NCBI RefSeq assembly: GCF_901933205.1
Contig: NC_044572.1
Coordinates: 34,937,501-35,001,500 of the forward strand
Length of the DNA: 64,000 bases
Reading direction: 5' to 3'
DNA from: Camarhynchus parvulus
Lineage: Eukaryota > Chordata > Aves > Passeriformes > Thraupidae
The translations under genes and the position numbers were made by a program. This document shows positions 1 through 12,170 of this stretch, in pieces. A model generated the notes under the pieces. The model made no database searches. It had not been told where the DNA came from and worked only from the letters and a program-made list of their open reading frames with translations. Numbering within the stretch: the stretch's first letter is position 1; every line of letters starts with the position of its first letter.

Positions 1-3000
1 AGCGTGTTGTTACCTTAGGTGTACCTTTCAAATCACCTCACTGCAAGACTGTGTCCCCAGTAAATCAAAATGACTGAAAAACAAGGTTGAAGAGAATCAA
101 AGCCAAGCAGAGATTACATTTTGAAGACTGTAAGTACACTTTGGTGGTGTGGAGCATCCCAGGTGAGGCAGTTGGAAAGCCTGCAGGGACTCTGTTGCAT
201 AAGTATTCAGGATAAATAAGCAATTGGAGTTTTAGGGTCATGGGCATGCAACAGACAACCTCGGTGCTAGACACTGAATAGATATGTGGAGGTTTTCACT
301 TGGAAAATGTAACATAAAACAGTGACTTCAGTAATAACTGATGATTAGTCTATCCAAATTTTAGGTAAGCAGCTTGGTACTCCATGAACACCTGGCTGAA
401 AGATTCTAAAGATGAAAAGTTAGGACTCAGAATCTCTTCAAAACAGGGCCAATGCCCCAGCTAACCTCAAATTTACACTGCCAAATTCTTAGTATTTGAA
501 AAGTATGAGCAGTTGGCATTGTGTTGATGCTGATAGGAGCACAGACCTTGCAGAAAATCTAATTTTTAATACTTGATGCCTAAACACAAGTATTTACATG
601 TATTTTGCTTAGTAAACACTCATTCTTTATAACACAGACCATTTGGCAAAAGATTTGCATGTTGTTCTTCCTTTTATTTGGTTCCAAAGTTATAAGACAG
701 TCTTAAATGTCTTTTAGCATCTGATTCAGATATGCTGTTCTCTCACAGGATGTTGGCTTGGTATCCGAGTGTGATAAGATCATTTGCTCTTAGTCATCAG
801 GCCTAGGCTAGAGAGCATACAGAATACCATGTAAATTTATATGTATTTACCCTATCTTCATTGCCCAAACAAAAATGAATAAATAGTGAGAAAGGAACCT
901 GGCAATTTCTACCTGTGAGTAACATGGCTGGCAGGTTAATTGCAGGCTTAGGCATGAATATGCAAAGGCGGAGATGATTCAGAATTGCAGGAATAAGAGG
1001 ACAATGAATGGAGTGTTTGGCTAGATATACAGTTATGCCTGGCACCAGAGAGGATGAATATAATACTTCCTCAATTGGGCAATCATCATGATCAAGAACA
1101 AGTTCTTCCATGAGCAGAACTGTAATGAAAGCTGGTTTGCTGTGGGTTTGTAACATTCACCTCCTCACCTTGTGCTTCTCCCCAGTATCTGCAGCTGCAG
1201 TTTCTTTGGTCCTCGGTGCTCCCTTGCCTCAAGGCAGTCCCCTGTACTCTGTTCCCTGGCATATTTCCTCCTCCTCTCATGCTCCCTTGACTGCCAGCTA
1301 TGCAGTTACACTTTGCTCTTCAATTTAACAAACCAAACTCTTAAATCCCTTTTGTGACCTTCCCCACATTGGTAAGTCATAAATTGTAACCCTTGTTTTT
1401 GAGAATGCAGCTGATACAATGTGAGCCTTAAGACATGTAAAACACTTGTAGCCTTAAGACACTATTTAGATGGGAAAGAAAAATTTGAGATGTTTCAAGT
1501 CTAAAATTTCATTGGATTGTCAGAAGCTTTTAACAATCTCTAGTCCTTAAGATGCAGAGAAGCCCTTGACTAGCTCCTAGTTAAATCTTACCAGCTAAGG
1601 AGTAAAGTGAAGAGCTATTCTTTCTATCAATCATGTATTTGTTAATTGGCTTTTAAGTTTTGCCACTTCATTGGTAACTTGTTTGCAATGCTACATAATG
1701 GGTTAGAAAAGTTTTTTTTTAATATACCTGTGTTGGATAATAAGAGTGGTGCACTCTGTGTGGTTTTGTGACCATAAGGATTTGCAAAATGCTCATTTGC
1801 AAGGTTACAGAATACTAAGATGAATCTGGACAATCTTCCCACACAATGTGCTTTTAGCTGCAGTAAAACTTCGCAGTTAATCTGTTGTGAAAGTTGTGGC
1901 ACTGGCATTTTCTGCTGTTGTTTCAGTGCAACAGAGTTGCATTTCTCTTTCTCCCTGGCTTTGCTTTATGTTCTGTGACAGTTGAGTCACTTGAGTGTTG
2001 ATGAGCTCTGCTTTTTTTTGTGGCTTTTCAAAATGCCTGAGTGATGAAAAAACCTGGAATGAAACAAGATTGGCTCTACTTGTGCTTCCTTGCTGATTTT
2101 CTGCAGATTTTTTTTCAGTGTAATTTCAATGTGAAACAGATGATAGTGTGGTGATCCGAATAGGTTTGAAAAGTAATATGGCATTTACCAGAAAGTACTT
2201 ATGAGGAATAAAGACTGAATTGGGTTTGTGGCTTTTTGGGTTGTTGAGGAATGAAGCTTTGATCAATAATCTTGAAGTACACAAAATTGCTGTGGATGTA
2301 TATAATGAGGACAAGGCAATTATGCTTATCTGAAACAACCCCAAAAATCCTCTAAAGTAGTTCCTGCTTTAAAGGGTGATCTCTGATTGTCTGTGTCAGA
2401 ATGGGGCTACAGTGTTCCAGCAAATGGGGTTTTTTTTTGAAGACTGATAGTGAAAACACAACTCAAGAGAGGCTCTTGCAAAATGAGCTTATAAACTTTG
2501 GGATCATGTAAGTAGGGCAGTAACTATCAGAATAGACCAATGACTTCAAGTATACATGCCACTGGTACAGCTGGTTCTAGAGTACTGAGTCAGTCCTCAT
2601 CTCCTTCAAAAAGGAAGTTGTAAAAGGTAACAGCAAACAGGAGGCACACCAGAGATAGGGTCTGAGTAATGAATGAGTCTCATGCAATACATATAAAAAA
2701 GACATCAGGCTTATTTTGTCAAAAAGGAATTTGAGGGAGAGCTAAATTACAGCGTACAAATTCTTCCACAGAGGAGATATGGAGTGCTAAAAGCGTTTTA
2801 AATTCAGTAGAAAATGAGTCATAGTCATAAACAGAAACAAGATAAAGTCAAAGTAGAAATTAGGTACTTGATTAAATGTGAGAAACGATGAATGAGTGAG
2901 GAGATGGTGGCAGTGTCTGTCCCTTGCTTTCTTCCAGTCAAAACTGAACACGTCTCAAAAAGGTGCATTTCCATAAAATAGTATGAAAAGTAAGGATATG

Positions 3001-6000
3001 ATATATAGGACATTACGTAGTCTCAGGCCTGGTGGAACTTAATAAAATGACCAGATCACTTTGGCTGAAGACAGTAATGTGGCAACTTATCCACAAGAAG
3101 CCTATATGCAATTACAGTTACAGTGCCAGCTCTACACACCAAGCTATTGGTGTGCTAAAGTAATGCAATGGTTAAACTCATGAGGAGAATTAGTCACAAA
3201 CTTGTCTCAGTCTTACATTTTATGTTTGTCTTTTAAAGGTCTTATCATCTCACAACACTTTTGTTTGTAAAGCAGCATTTTAATTAGTACACACATGATA
3301 CTGAAAACGGTGGTAGGCAAACATTGCTGAAAAGCCAAGAGAGAAAGAGTTAAAGTACAGTTTTATTTGCAATTCCCAATAATTATTTGCTTTTCTTAAA
3401 TTGGATGAATGGCAGTGACCATGTGGATGCAAAGTGTGTGATGCTATTTTTCTAAAATTTTATGGCTTTGGGATTATCTCAGGATTGGAGATAGGAAAGC
3501 AGGAGGGAGATGGGCTTTTCCAAAGAATTAGACAAAAATGTTTCAAATGGTATTTTAGGGTTAAATGGCAACAAAAAATATACTGATTATTGTTAGAGCC
3601 ACTGCAAGAACTTTTATAAATGTCAGTCTTTATTCTGAATTAATTTTCTTCTGAAGGAGACTTTCAGGAAAGATTATAGGAATTTGAGGTGTAACATTTA
3701 GTGCACTAATTTTAGAAATGAGAAGTGCTTCGGTAGCAGTGCAGCAGCCGTAGTGATTTTTTTTTTTTTTTGGTGTTGTTATGAGGGGTTTTCTTGCTTA
3801 GCTATATGGCCTTTTCATTTCTTTAAAAGTAGCTGCAGGGAAAGGTCAATTGAGGGAGTACAGCTGATGCCTCCTGGGAGAGGGACATAGCTTGAAGTAC
3901 AAAATACCTGATCATTATCACCCTCCCCAGAAGGATCTGAGTGCTGTAATTAAATGCAGTGCTATATTTTTGTAGTCAGCTTTAGTTTTGGTAAGTGCTA
4001 AATACCCTCAATTTTAACCATACTCCGGTCTGAAAATGACCAGTTGCAGGAGCAATTCATGGTCTTACACGTTCTGTACCTTGTCAGACTTTTAATGGTG
4101 TCTACTCTGCATCTTGACCTCTCCCCCTTGCACACTGATCTCTACAAAAAGGGTTACAAGACTGTTATATATAATAAGAAGGACATAGCAAGAAATGTTA
4201 GATGGGTCTGGAAGAGGAAAGCTGTCAGTAATACATGGTATTTGATTCCGAATGACGTGCAGTGCTCTAGTTTTTAATTTTCTGTATTTTTTTCTTGCTC
4301 CAGAGCTGTACTATGTTACGTGTCAAGTGAAGCAGCTTGTAATTTTTCTTATTTTTGCCATCCTAGTCATTTAAAGCTTAGTTTGGGTCATGAATTAGAA
4401 TAATCTTCTATTTCCTTCCCTATCATTAGTGGGGCTTTGAGTGCTGAATGGCTTTTTAGGAGAATTACGCATTTCCTTTTACTTTCCTCTCTGGCCTGTA
4501 GAATAAGCTACAGGGAGGTGAATTTTATTTCGCTGAAGCATTCCTTTTGGAAAATAAAATAAAAACTGTGCCACAAATCCAGCCCCACGCATCCAGTCTG
4601 GGGAAAGGCCAATGTTTGGAAATGACTTTGTGGGTTCTGATGGGTTGTGTGACAGTTCCAGTTTCTAGAGTTATCTTTGTGAGGGTAGCCTGACCTTCTG
4701 CAGACCTGGGAATGGAGAGGAGAGCATCTTCAACAAATGAGTAGCACATGAGAGGAAAAAGTAAAACTTAACTATTGTCACTGTTCATTTGATGAAAAAA
4801 CATGTTCTGATATCAGACTTGGTGTTGGTAATTGCCATTTACTGTCACCCTTTTCCATTTTCTTTGTGAAGCATGTGCCTACTAAAAATGGGCGAATGTT
4901 CCTCATGAAGGGAACTCCTTAAACTCAGGATTTAGAAACTAAAACAGTGATTTCCTGTCTCTCTGTCAAGAGAAATCATTTTAATTATTTACAATTCTGT
5001 TCCCATTTCCTACCTTTGTTTTAGATATGGTTAAAAGAATTCTTAGGTGAAATAAGTACAGATGCAGATAATTTTTAGCAGAGCTACATAACAGCCAATA
5101 TCTAATTTATAAGATACAGATAGTGGGTCTGAGCTGCTGGAGGTATTTGGGGTTCTTCTTTACGTTAGATACATTCAGTTCCTTTGGCATTTCTAGAGGT
5201 CCTAATGTTAATAGGAAGTTTGATGCATAACAACAGCAAAATATATAGCAAAATTTTGTAATGTGGATTGGAAATTGATTTTCCAGTGGTGATTTCACAT
5301 AAATTAAAACTCTTGAGGGGCAATTTTTGCACTCCTCTGAAATCAGTTTGAAACTGATCCTTTTCTCTATAAGAATTCTCTTAATTCACATGGGGAACAG
5401 CATTTCAGTTTTAGAGAACTGGAAGTGCAACCTTGCTCTGAGCAACATAGATAAAGTCGTGCATATGCATATATGTGTTCTACATCTTCTTTATGCATGA
5501 ACATGTTCAGGATCTCTTCATAACCTTGGATGATAAATTCTTGGCTTCAGAATCACATTTCCAAGAGGCTGAAAAATTTAAACAACATTTTTGTCTTGTC
5601 TTTATCTTCTATCTTTTCTTTCAGCACACAGTCACATAAGCAGATTCTGTGCTGTAGAGGTGGAGATGAAAATCCTCTCAAAACTTCCCCCATTATGGAC
5701 CACTTGTCAGACTATTCTGAAATGGCTTCTTCCCCATGGCAGAAGCGGAGAGATGTAGCTCCCTTGGTGGGAGTGGAAGAGGGGTTTATTCCATCCGCCT
5801 TGCACAGAGCTCAAATACATCTGGAAGCTTCTCTTTGGGCTGGTACTTGAAGTAGCCTAAATTACTAGCTGAGACCTAGGTGCACAACTTCTCAGTGGCT
5901 AGGCTGAGACAAACACTTAGAAGTATTTTTGTGCTCACTCTGCCCAGACATAGCCTTTGGACAGTCTGAGGCCTGACAGAGGAACCAAACCAGTTTGGTC

Positions 6001-6199
6001 ACCAGCTTACCAGTAACTAGTGGGTTTGTGTCCAGCTGTCTCACTGCACAGGTGTATCTAAAGTGTCGTAGAAAGTAGATCAGATTAACCCGTTTTAAAT
6101 AGATATAAATTACATAGTAGTCTGACCCATCATTTCATTGGCAGGTTCAGGGAAAAGGTAGTGTTGATTTTATCATCTTTGGAAAGAATATACCAAACA
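1..6199. other. Upstream intron or flanking DNA, no gene seen
   Basis: AT-rich sequence with stop codons in all frames at ordinary density. Open frames here are short and lack splice context or recognisable domains. The stretch contains a poly-T run near 3760. It probably lies in the first CHN2 intron or its 5' flank, but no first exon is visible to decide this. Confidence 0.6.
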
Positions 6200-6205
6200 C
6201 AGCAT

Positions 6206-6519
6206 TGTGGATGCCATGGGACAGAGAGAGAGAAACAGCAAGCGTTTCTCGCAGCAGCTTGTAGGAATTTTCAAGAAGCTGTAAAAATGTGATAACTTGT
6301 TAGTATAAACAATCTACAAGTGGTGTTTTTCTACTTCGTCTTTTTGTTCTTCTCAAAGACAGCGTATAAGAAAAATGTTTTTGTTAACTAACCAATCAAA
6401 TAGAATATATCATATCACTCTATATAAACCGTGTAGTTCTCTTGAATAAAGCCTTCTTTGCTCTTTCTACAATACTGCCTCCCACTTGCTCCTGTGTCAT
6501 TCTTGGCACAAGAGTAACA
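6206..6519 (+). mobile_element. Solo LTR of an endogenous retrovirus, with 6-bp target-site duplication
   Basis: The 314-bp element starts TGTGGATGCC and ends GTAACA, the TG...CA ends expected of an LTR. It is flanked by the direct repeat CAGCAT at 6200-6205 and 6520-6525. Inside, in LTR order, are a CCAAT box (6392-6396), a TATA box TATATAAA (6421-6428) and a polyadenylation signal AATAAA (6445-6450) 17 bp further on. This order gives the + orientation. No gag, pol or env sequence adjoins it, so it is best read as a solo LTR left by recombination between the two ends of a provirus. A 6-bp duplication is typical of alpha- and beta-retrovirus-like (ERVK) elements; the family is my inference. 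Confidence 0.85.
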
Positions 6520-6525
6520 CAGCAT

Positions 6526-7279
6526 CAGTGTGTTGTCTGTGATTTATTCTTTGTGACTTTTGACAGGGTTTCAGCCACTGGTTTATTTCTGCCAGTGTCA
6601 CACCATCAGAAGCTTCTAGCTAAAGTTTTGACAGCTCTCACCTCTTTATCCACTGTCATGACACCATTTACTAGCTTTGCTTTCTGGATACTTACATGCA
6701 TTGGATCTTGACTAATCAGCTAATTGGATTGTGTTAACCAGCTTTTAAACTGCTTTTATTGGAGACCTTTGACTGAGATTTTGGAATAGGGTCAGCATGG
6801 TTGGAATTTCTGCTTGGATGTAGTGTAATAAATTTTAAACTCCAGAATCAATGAGTTTCACTGTTTGAGAAGTGTTGTGTAAGTCTGTGAGCTGGACCTG
6901 CCTGTTTGGTTAGAAATCAGAAAAAAAGAGGACAAGACATGAAACTTCTTGCCGCTGTTTGTAGAGCCACTGTGGCGAGGTAAGGGAGGTGTAGAGTTCC
7001 TGGTGTACAGAGAGCAATCCTGGCAGAAGCTAAAAAGTGTGCAGCTTCTTACATACCAGCTATTGCCAACTCTGAAACATGTTGCAGGTTTTTTTTTTTC
7101 CAGCCCATCCTCAATTTCTTATCATGGCTGTAGTGCTGCAAGTAACTATTTTCTCAGATCTTCCCACAGATATGCTTATTTAAGATGTTTCCTGACCTTG
7201 TTCCATCCAAAACAAGCTTGATTAATTTATGCAGCCTGGAAAACATGTCTGTATTTAACCCTACCTGATGCACTTATGT
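6526..7279. other. Non-coding stretch between LTR and CR1 remnants
   Basis: No recognised gene. A 90-codon open frame at 6949-7221 has no recognisable domain and ends shortly before a CR1 tail, so I treat it as chance. The rest is AT-rich. Confidence 0.5.
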
Positions 7280-7356
7280 GGGCTGAGGCACCTCAGGTTG
7301 GACTTTACAATCTTGGTGGATTTTTTTCTAACCTAATGATTCTATAATTCTATGGT
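7280..7356 (+). mobile_element. CR1 LINE 3' tail, forward, short
   Basis: The segment reading GGTTGGACTTTACAATCTTG and ending in repeated ATTCTAT words resembles the terminal part of avian CR1 LINEs, which end in short tandem ATTCTRTG-like repeats. Only the last 80 bp or so are recognisable, as expected for a 5'-truncated copy. Confidence 0.65.
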
Positions 7357-7399
7357 CTGGCAGGAGGGCTGTGTGAGTGAGCTGGGCAATAATCTTTTC

Positions 7400-9050
7400 A
7401 TTAAATCATAAAAAAGTTGGATGGAAGTGGCCTTTGGAAGCCTTTGAGTCAAAACCATTTCCAGCACTATTTCTTATGAACCTGGTCTTTGTCCAGCTTA
7501 GTCTTGAAAACCTCCAAGAATCAATGTTGCACCATCCCACTGGACAGCCTAGAATTTTGTTAATCCCATTTGTCAAATCTGAAGCAGCCAAGCTGTAGTT
7601 TGTGATATTTACCACATGTTGTATTTCTGCTACTACCAATGTGAATTTGGGTCTGTCAGCACTCCAGAAGCTCTTTAAACCATTGTAGGCTGATATTAGA
7701 TTGCCTCTTGACCTTCCCTTTGCCACACTAACAAAGCCCAGCTCCCTTAACCTTTCATTGTGGGTCACATGCCTTCTGTGTGGTGTTTGTATTATTTGTG
7801 AAGAAGGCACACTGTTGGTTCCTATTTATTTGGAGTGCACCATGACCTCCAGGTCATTTCAGCAGGGCTGCTACACAAGCAGTCGATTTCCAGGCTTCAC
7901 TGATGTATGGATTTAGTCTGCTCAGAAACCAAACTTCACACTTGTAGTTGAACATGATGAAGTTTCTGTTGTCCCAGTCCTCAGTTTAAGGATAATTGGG
8001 ACCTCACTGGATTCTCAGCTGAATCTCTTAGGGAAAGATTGAGCTAAAAATTAGTTTATGATTGTCCACAAAGTTGCTGAGGGGTCTGTTTTGTCACTCA
8101 AGTAGTGGATGAAGATACTGAACAAGATCAGCCTGCTACTGATACTGCACTATGCTGCTGATAACCAGAGCAGTTGTAAAGTCCCTTCAGGGCTGTCAGT
8201 CCAACCAGCCAGTTTTCAACAGACCCAGGAATCTCTTCTTGTAGCCCTTACTTCCTCAACTCTCAAATAAGTATGGGAGAGTCACAATATGAAAGAGTGT
8301 AATAAGCAGAGATATATTGTATCCCTCTCTCTCTCTCTCTCGTCCCCAGAGCAGGTAATTTTTGTTACAGAAATCAGTCAGCTCCACGAAACATGGTCTG
8401 CCTGTGTTGAGTCTTTTTGATTGCCTTCTTGTCCTTCATGTGTCTGGAAGTAAACTCCCAGGAATATATTTCCTGCCTGTACAAGGACTGAGATGAGGCT
8501 GACTGACCTGTTGTTCTCTTGGTCCTCCTTCTTGCTTTTCTTCAAATAGGCATATCAGTCTTTTTCCAACTCTGGGGACTTACTGTCATCATGTGCATTT
8601 TCTCATACATAATGGCCGCACAATCACATCAGCCAACTCTTTTGGCATCCCTGGATGAATCCCCTCCAGTCCCAGGTGTTTGAATAAATACACTGAGTTT
8701 TGCTGTTGAGTGCCTAACCAGTTACTTACAAACTGTCAACTGCCCAAACTTTCTAAAACCGTAGTGGTCCATGCAAGGATCTGGAAGCAAGTTTCTCCAT
8801 ATTGTGATTCTGCTCCAATAATCTCTGGGTCTACATTTTCCCTGAACTTCCTTTTGCTGCTGGCATTGCTTGCAGAAGCCCTTCTTGTTTCCCTTTGCCT
8901 AGCTGGCTGATTCAGCTGTAGCTGGCCTTTGACCTTCCTGGTGTTAACCCCTAGTGACTGAGCAATGCGTTTATCCTCCTTCTCTGGTGCCTTTTTAGCC
9001 AGCAGAAGTGCTCGTTGGAGAGGATGTGTGCCTGCACCTTGGGTGTTCAT
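7400..9050 (-). mobile_element. Decayed CR1 LINE, reverse strand (ORF2 linker, RT and 3' part)
   Basis: Read on the minus strand, three blocks appear in the order expected of CR1 ORF2. Around 8780-8860 is the linker before reverse transcriptase (SSKRKFRENV). Around 8470-8560 is an RT block resembling the KKEDPGNYRPVSL region, readable as KKSKKEDQENNRSVSLISV. Around 7410-7810 is the ORF2 C-terminal and 3' region (RLRELGFVSVAKGRSRGNLI). Frames are broken by indels, and a CT microsatellite (about 8323-8341) interrupts it, so the copy is old and inactive. CR1 is the dominant non-LTR retroposon of birds and other reptiles. Boundaries are approximate. Confidence 0.75.
8323..8341. repeat. (CT)n microsatellite
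   Basis: An uninterrupted run of about nine CT units inside the decayed reverse-strand CR1 copy. Confidence 0.9.
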
Positions 9051-11979
9051 TAGAGCTCCGGGAAGCTGTGAGTGCACAGACGGTGTTCCCGTCGCTCTCC
9101 CTGCAGGGCAGAGGAGTGCCTGCTAAAGATACCATCTTAATATTTACATCATTTCAGTCACTTGCTTTTGTACACATGTAACAGGTCATGAGAAACTATT
9201 ACTTTCCATATCCCTGATGGCTATTTGCAGTATGACTAATTTATCTCAGAAGGAACTCTGTTATAATAAATATGTATTGTATTGGGATAGTGCTGTAAAT
9301 GACCCATATTGTTCAGAGGAATTGCTGTGGTTCAACATAATACTTTTCCAGTTACACTACAGTGCTACGGTTTTTTTAATTCAGTGCAGTTAAAGTGTCA
9401 TAAAATTGAAATATACAAAGTGAACCTGTCTATTTTTTTACTTCAGAGCCTACATAATGGTACCATCCTGATACAATCTGTATTTTAAAGTTAAGGTAAA
9501 GCAATGCATGCGTAAAACTTTGTCCATGCTTTTTCATACATCAGTATTTCTGGAATACTGATGTATGCCATGGAATTGTTTATGTCCAAAGCACTTAAGA
9601 GTGAGTGGGTGTGATGGAGCTCTGATGGTGACATGTGGGAAGAAATCTCCTTCAGTTTGGTTGTCCTGCTCTGGCATTCTTTGGAAACTGTGGGTCGGCT
9701 GGGACAGGCAGTTTGTCTTACCTTAGTATTGCCACCTCTTTGTTCTCATGGCTTTTGCATCTTGATACTTTTTTCTCTTATACGCATTTTGTTTGAGTGA
9801 ATGTATTTTCTAGTACATTTTATTGGTAACTACAACTTGTCAATAGGATGGATAGATAAATGACGTTGTGAAATCTTTTCAAGTCAAACTTTGAGTGAAT
9901 GTGTTTTGTAATGCATTAATGGCAGCGCAAATATCCACTATTTCGCTAAGTGTATTTCTTATTCAAGCTGAAATGGCTTGTTCCTGGGCTCTTTTCTAGT
10001 ATCAAAAGTAACAAAAGAGCAGTTGACTTTGACCTTAATTAAGTTTACTCAAAGAGATATCAAGGTACAAGGTCTGTTGCACAACTGTGTTTCAGAATTA
10101 TGTTTCTTTTTAGAAGACATCTCAAAGGTCACAAGAGACGCTTCTAGGAAGATTTTCAATAACAGCTTGTTTACAAGACAAAATTCCAAATCAGTAAATG
10201 AATAATGAATAGAGTTGGAATTTGATATATAACAATAAGTTTTAGAAGTGGGTAAGGTGGAACATGTGTTTGAACAGAAAAAAAAAATTCATTACTTAAA
10301 ATCAGAAAAGACACCTGAGCTGTACAGCTGTTTGAGATTTAGCTTTTTTTGCTGGATAATTCTGTCTGTCCCACCATACTTAGTTGATTTTTTTTGTGGA
10401 GGGCAGGGGGGAAATTTTTTTTTTTCATTTTTTGGTTTTTGTTTTTTGTTTGCTGGTAACTTTTGTTTCAGTACTTCAGTTACTTCCTGCACTTATCTGC
10501 TTCTTTGTGAAGTTAGGGAGTACTTTGTTATTCATGAGGAACTAAATCAATCATCACTTTCTCATGTCATCTTGCATTGCATCAGCTTCCTTTTTCAGAT
10601 GAAATGGATGGGTGTAACTTCTTATGGAGTTAAGCAGTGCTGTTTGCTGTCTTGGTTTTGGGTGGTGGTTGCGCAATTTTAGCTTAAGCATTTAAACATT
10701 GCAGTTAATTTATGTTTACCCATGCCAATGCAAGGCTTGGAGTTTAAGCACTGTTGAGGTAAATGGGCATTTTTACTGCAGTAATGTTGTACCATTATCC
10801 CTACAGTCATAATTGCAAAGATTTGCATTTTCAGTGGAAGTGGGTAAGGATTAAGAACACGAGCAGGAGAGAGGTGGGCTGTAGAGATATAACTGAGAAC
10901 ACAATTTGTCCTGCCAGCATCCTATAATTGCTAATGATGCCTTAGAAGAAATAAAAGAACTTGGGACTCTGCAAGATTGCCAATTAGTTTGTTTACTAGG
11001 GGGTCGATGGAATATTTTATAAGTTATGAGAGCTGACAGGTAGAAAAAAATACCTTATAATTTCAAGTTTACTTTTCAGTCTGGAGCTGCATTCAGGTTT
11101 GAGTAGAATTGAAATTCTATTGAAACAGAAAAACGAGACTTTCTTCAGTGCATTGTACGGTCTGCTCCGCTCTGATTTAGTTCCCTGATGTCATAAGAGT
11201 CTGCTACCTAAGTTATTACATTAATATTCTTTGGGTAGATCAGTATTGCACTGCTGGAGCTGATAAATTTTGGTTTAGTTTAAAATCAGAGATGATATTT
11301 TATACATTATGTTAGCATACAATTTTTATTAGCATATCAGACTGGGGAAGAGTGATGCATTTCAGTAAAAAGCCAAGTATTTCAAGTTAATTGCTGTTCT
11401 ATTAAGTAGAAGTGGCGGTTTCAGCTTAAAAGAGTGTAGAGAAATGTTTGGCTAATGAAAAGAGCACTCTGAGTGATAATGATTGTTTGATGTAGAGAAG
11501 CTGCTGGCTGAAAATACTCACCTCAGCAGTCAGAACTGAAGGCTTCCGAAGGAGGCGCTGAGATGGGGCCAGTCCAGCACGGAGAAGCACCTATGGGATG
11601 AGCCCAAAAGGCAGGGGTGCCCACCAAGGCCCTTTGTGGTACTAAAAATAAATAAAGAAATAAAGGGCTGCCAAGATAAGTATTCAGCAGCAGGTTTGTC
11701 TAACCTGACCTGCTGTTTTTGTCCAGAACAAGTTGTACAAGAGAGGCAAAACCACATTAAAGCACTTGGTTAGAGGGTTGCTGGTAGATGCAGATGTGAT
11801 CCAGCAGATTCTTCTGCACCATGCAGTGCTGGTGCACTGCCAGCCCACACAGACAGACAGCTCCTCTCACAGGGCCATAGTGAGGGCAGAGAATCAGGGC
11901 AGGTGGTTGTCTTAGCTGCTTTCCTTCTCTTCTGCTCACCCTCCTGCTGTGCTTTGGGCAGGTGTGGAGCCATCGCTTC
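9051..11979. other. Non-coding stretch
   Basis: No gene recognised. It contains the perfect hairpin at 9535-9567 and T-rich runs around 10388-10450. The 144-codon frame at 10248-10682 is driven by that T-rich composition (Phe-rich) and has no domain. The segment 11530-11979 may be the 3' part of the reverse LTR fragment that follows, but I cannot support that from matches. Confidence 0.5.
9535..9567. repeat. Perfect inverted repeat, 14-bp arms, 5-nt loop
   Basis: CATACATCAGTATT at 9535-9548 is followed by the loop TCTGG and its exact reverse complement at 9554-9567. The stem does not extend further outward. Confidence 0.95.
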
Positions 11980-12170
11980 TTGGAATGTGCCGCCAGTCAC
12001 TGGCAGCTCCCTGCCAGCTCCCCCCAGTTTACACACTGATCATGTTTCCCACATTGTGGTGGGAAACATCCCTCTGGCCAGTTTTGGACATCAGTGTATT
12101 ATCAACATTGTTCTCACCCCAAATCCAAAACAGCTGCTGAAGAGGAAAACTAACTCTATCCCAGCTCAAG
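11980..12170 (-). mobile_element. Endogenous-retrovirus LTR fragment, reverse strand
   Basis: On the minus strand the block near 12170-12080 (GCTGGGATAGAGTTAGTTTT, then TTTTGGATTT, then GAGAACAATGTTGATAA) matches the start of the same LTR type seen at 42174-42760. It then jumps to the promoter-proximal part (AACTGGCCAGAGGGA, then a degenerate TATA region), so part of U3 is missing. The 3' end is unclear and may extend toward 11530. Confidence 0.65.

Noticed and set aside
5530..5850. 106-codon open frame close upstream of the solo LTR.
   Set aside because: No recognised viral or host domain, and it lies outside the LTR boundaries set by the target-site duplication.
10248..10682. 144-codon Phe-rich open frame.
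   Set aside because: Driven by T-rich runs; no domain or gene structure.
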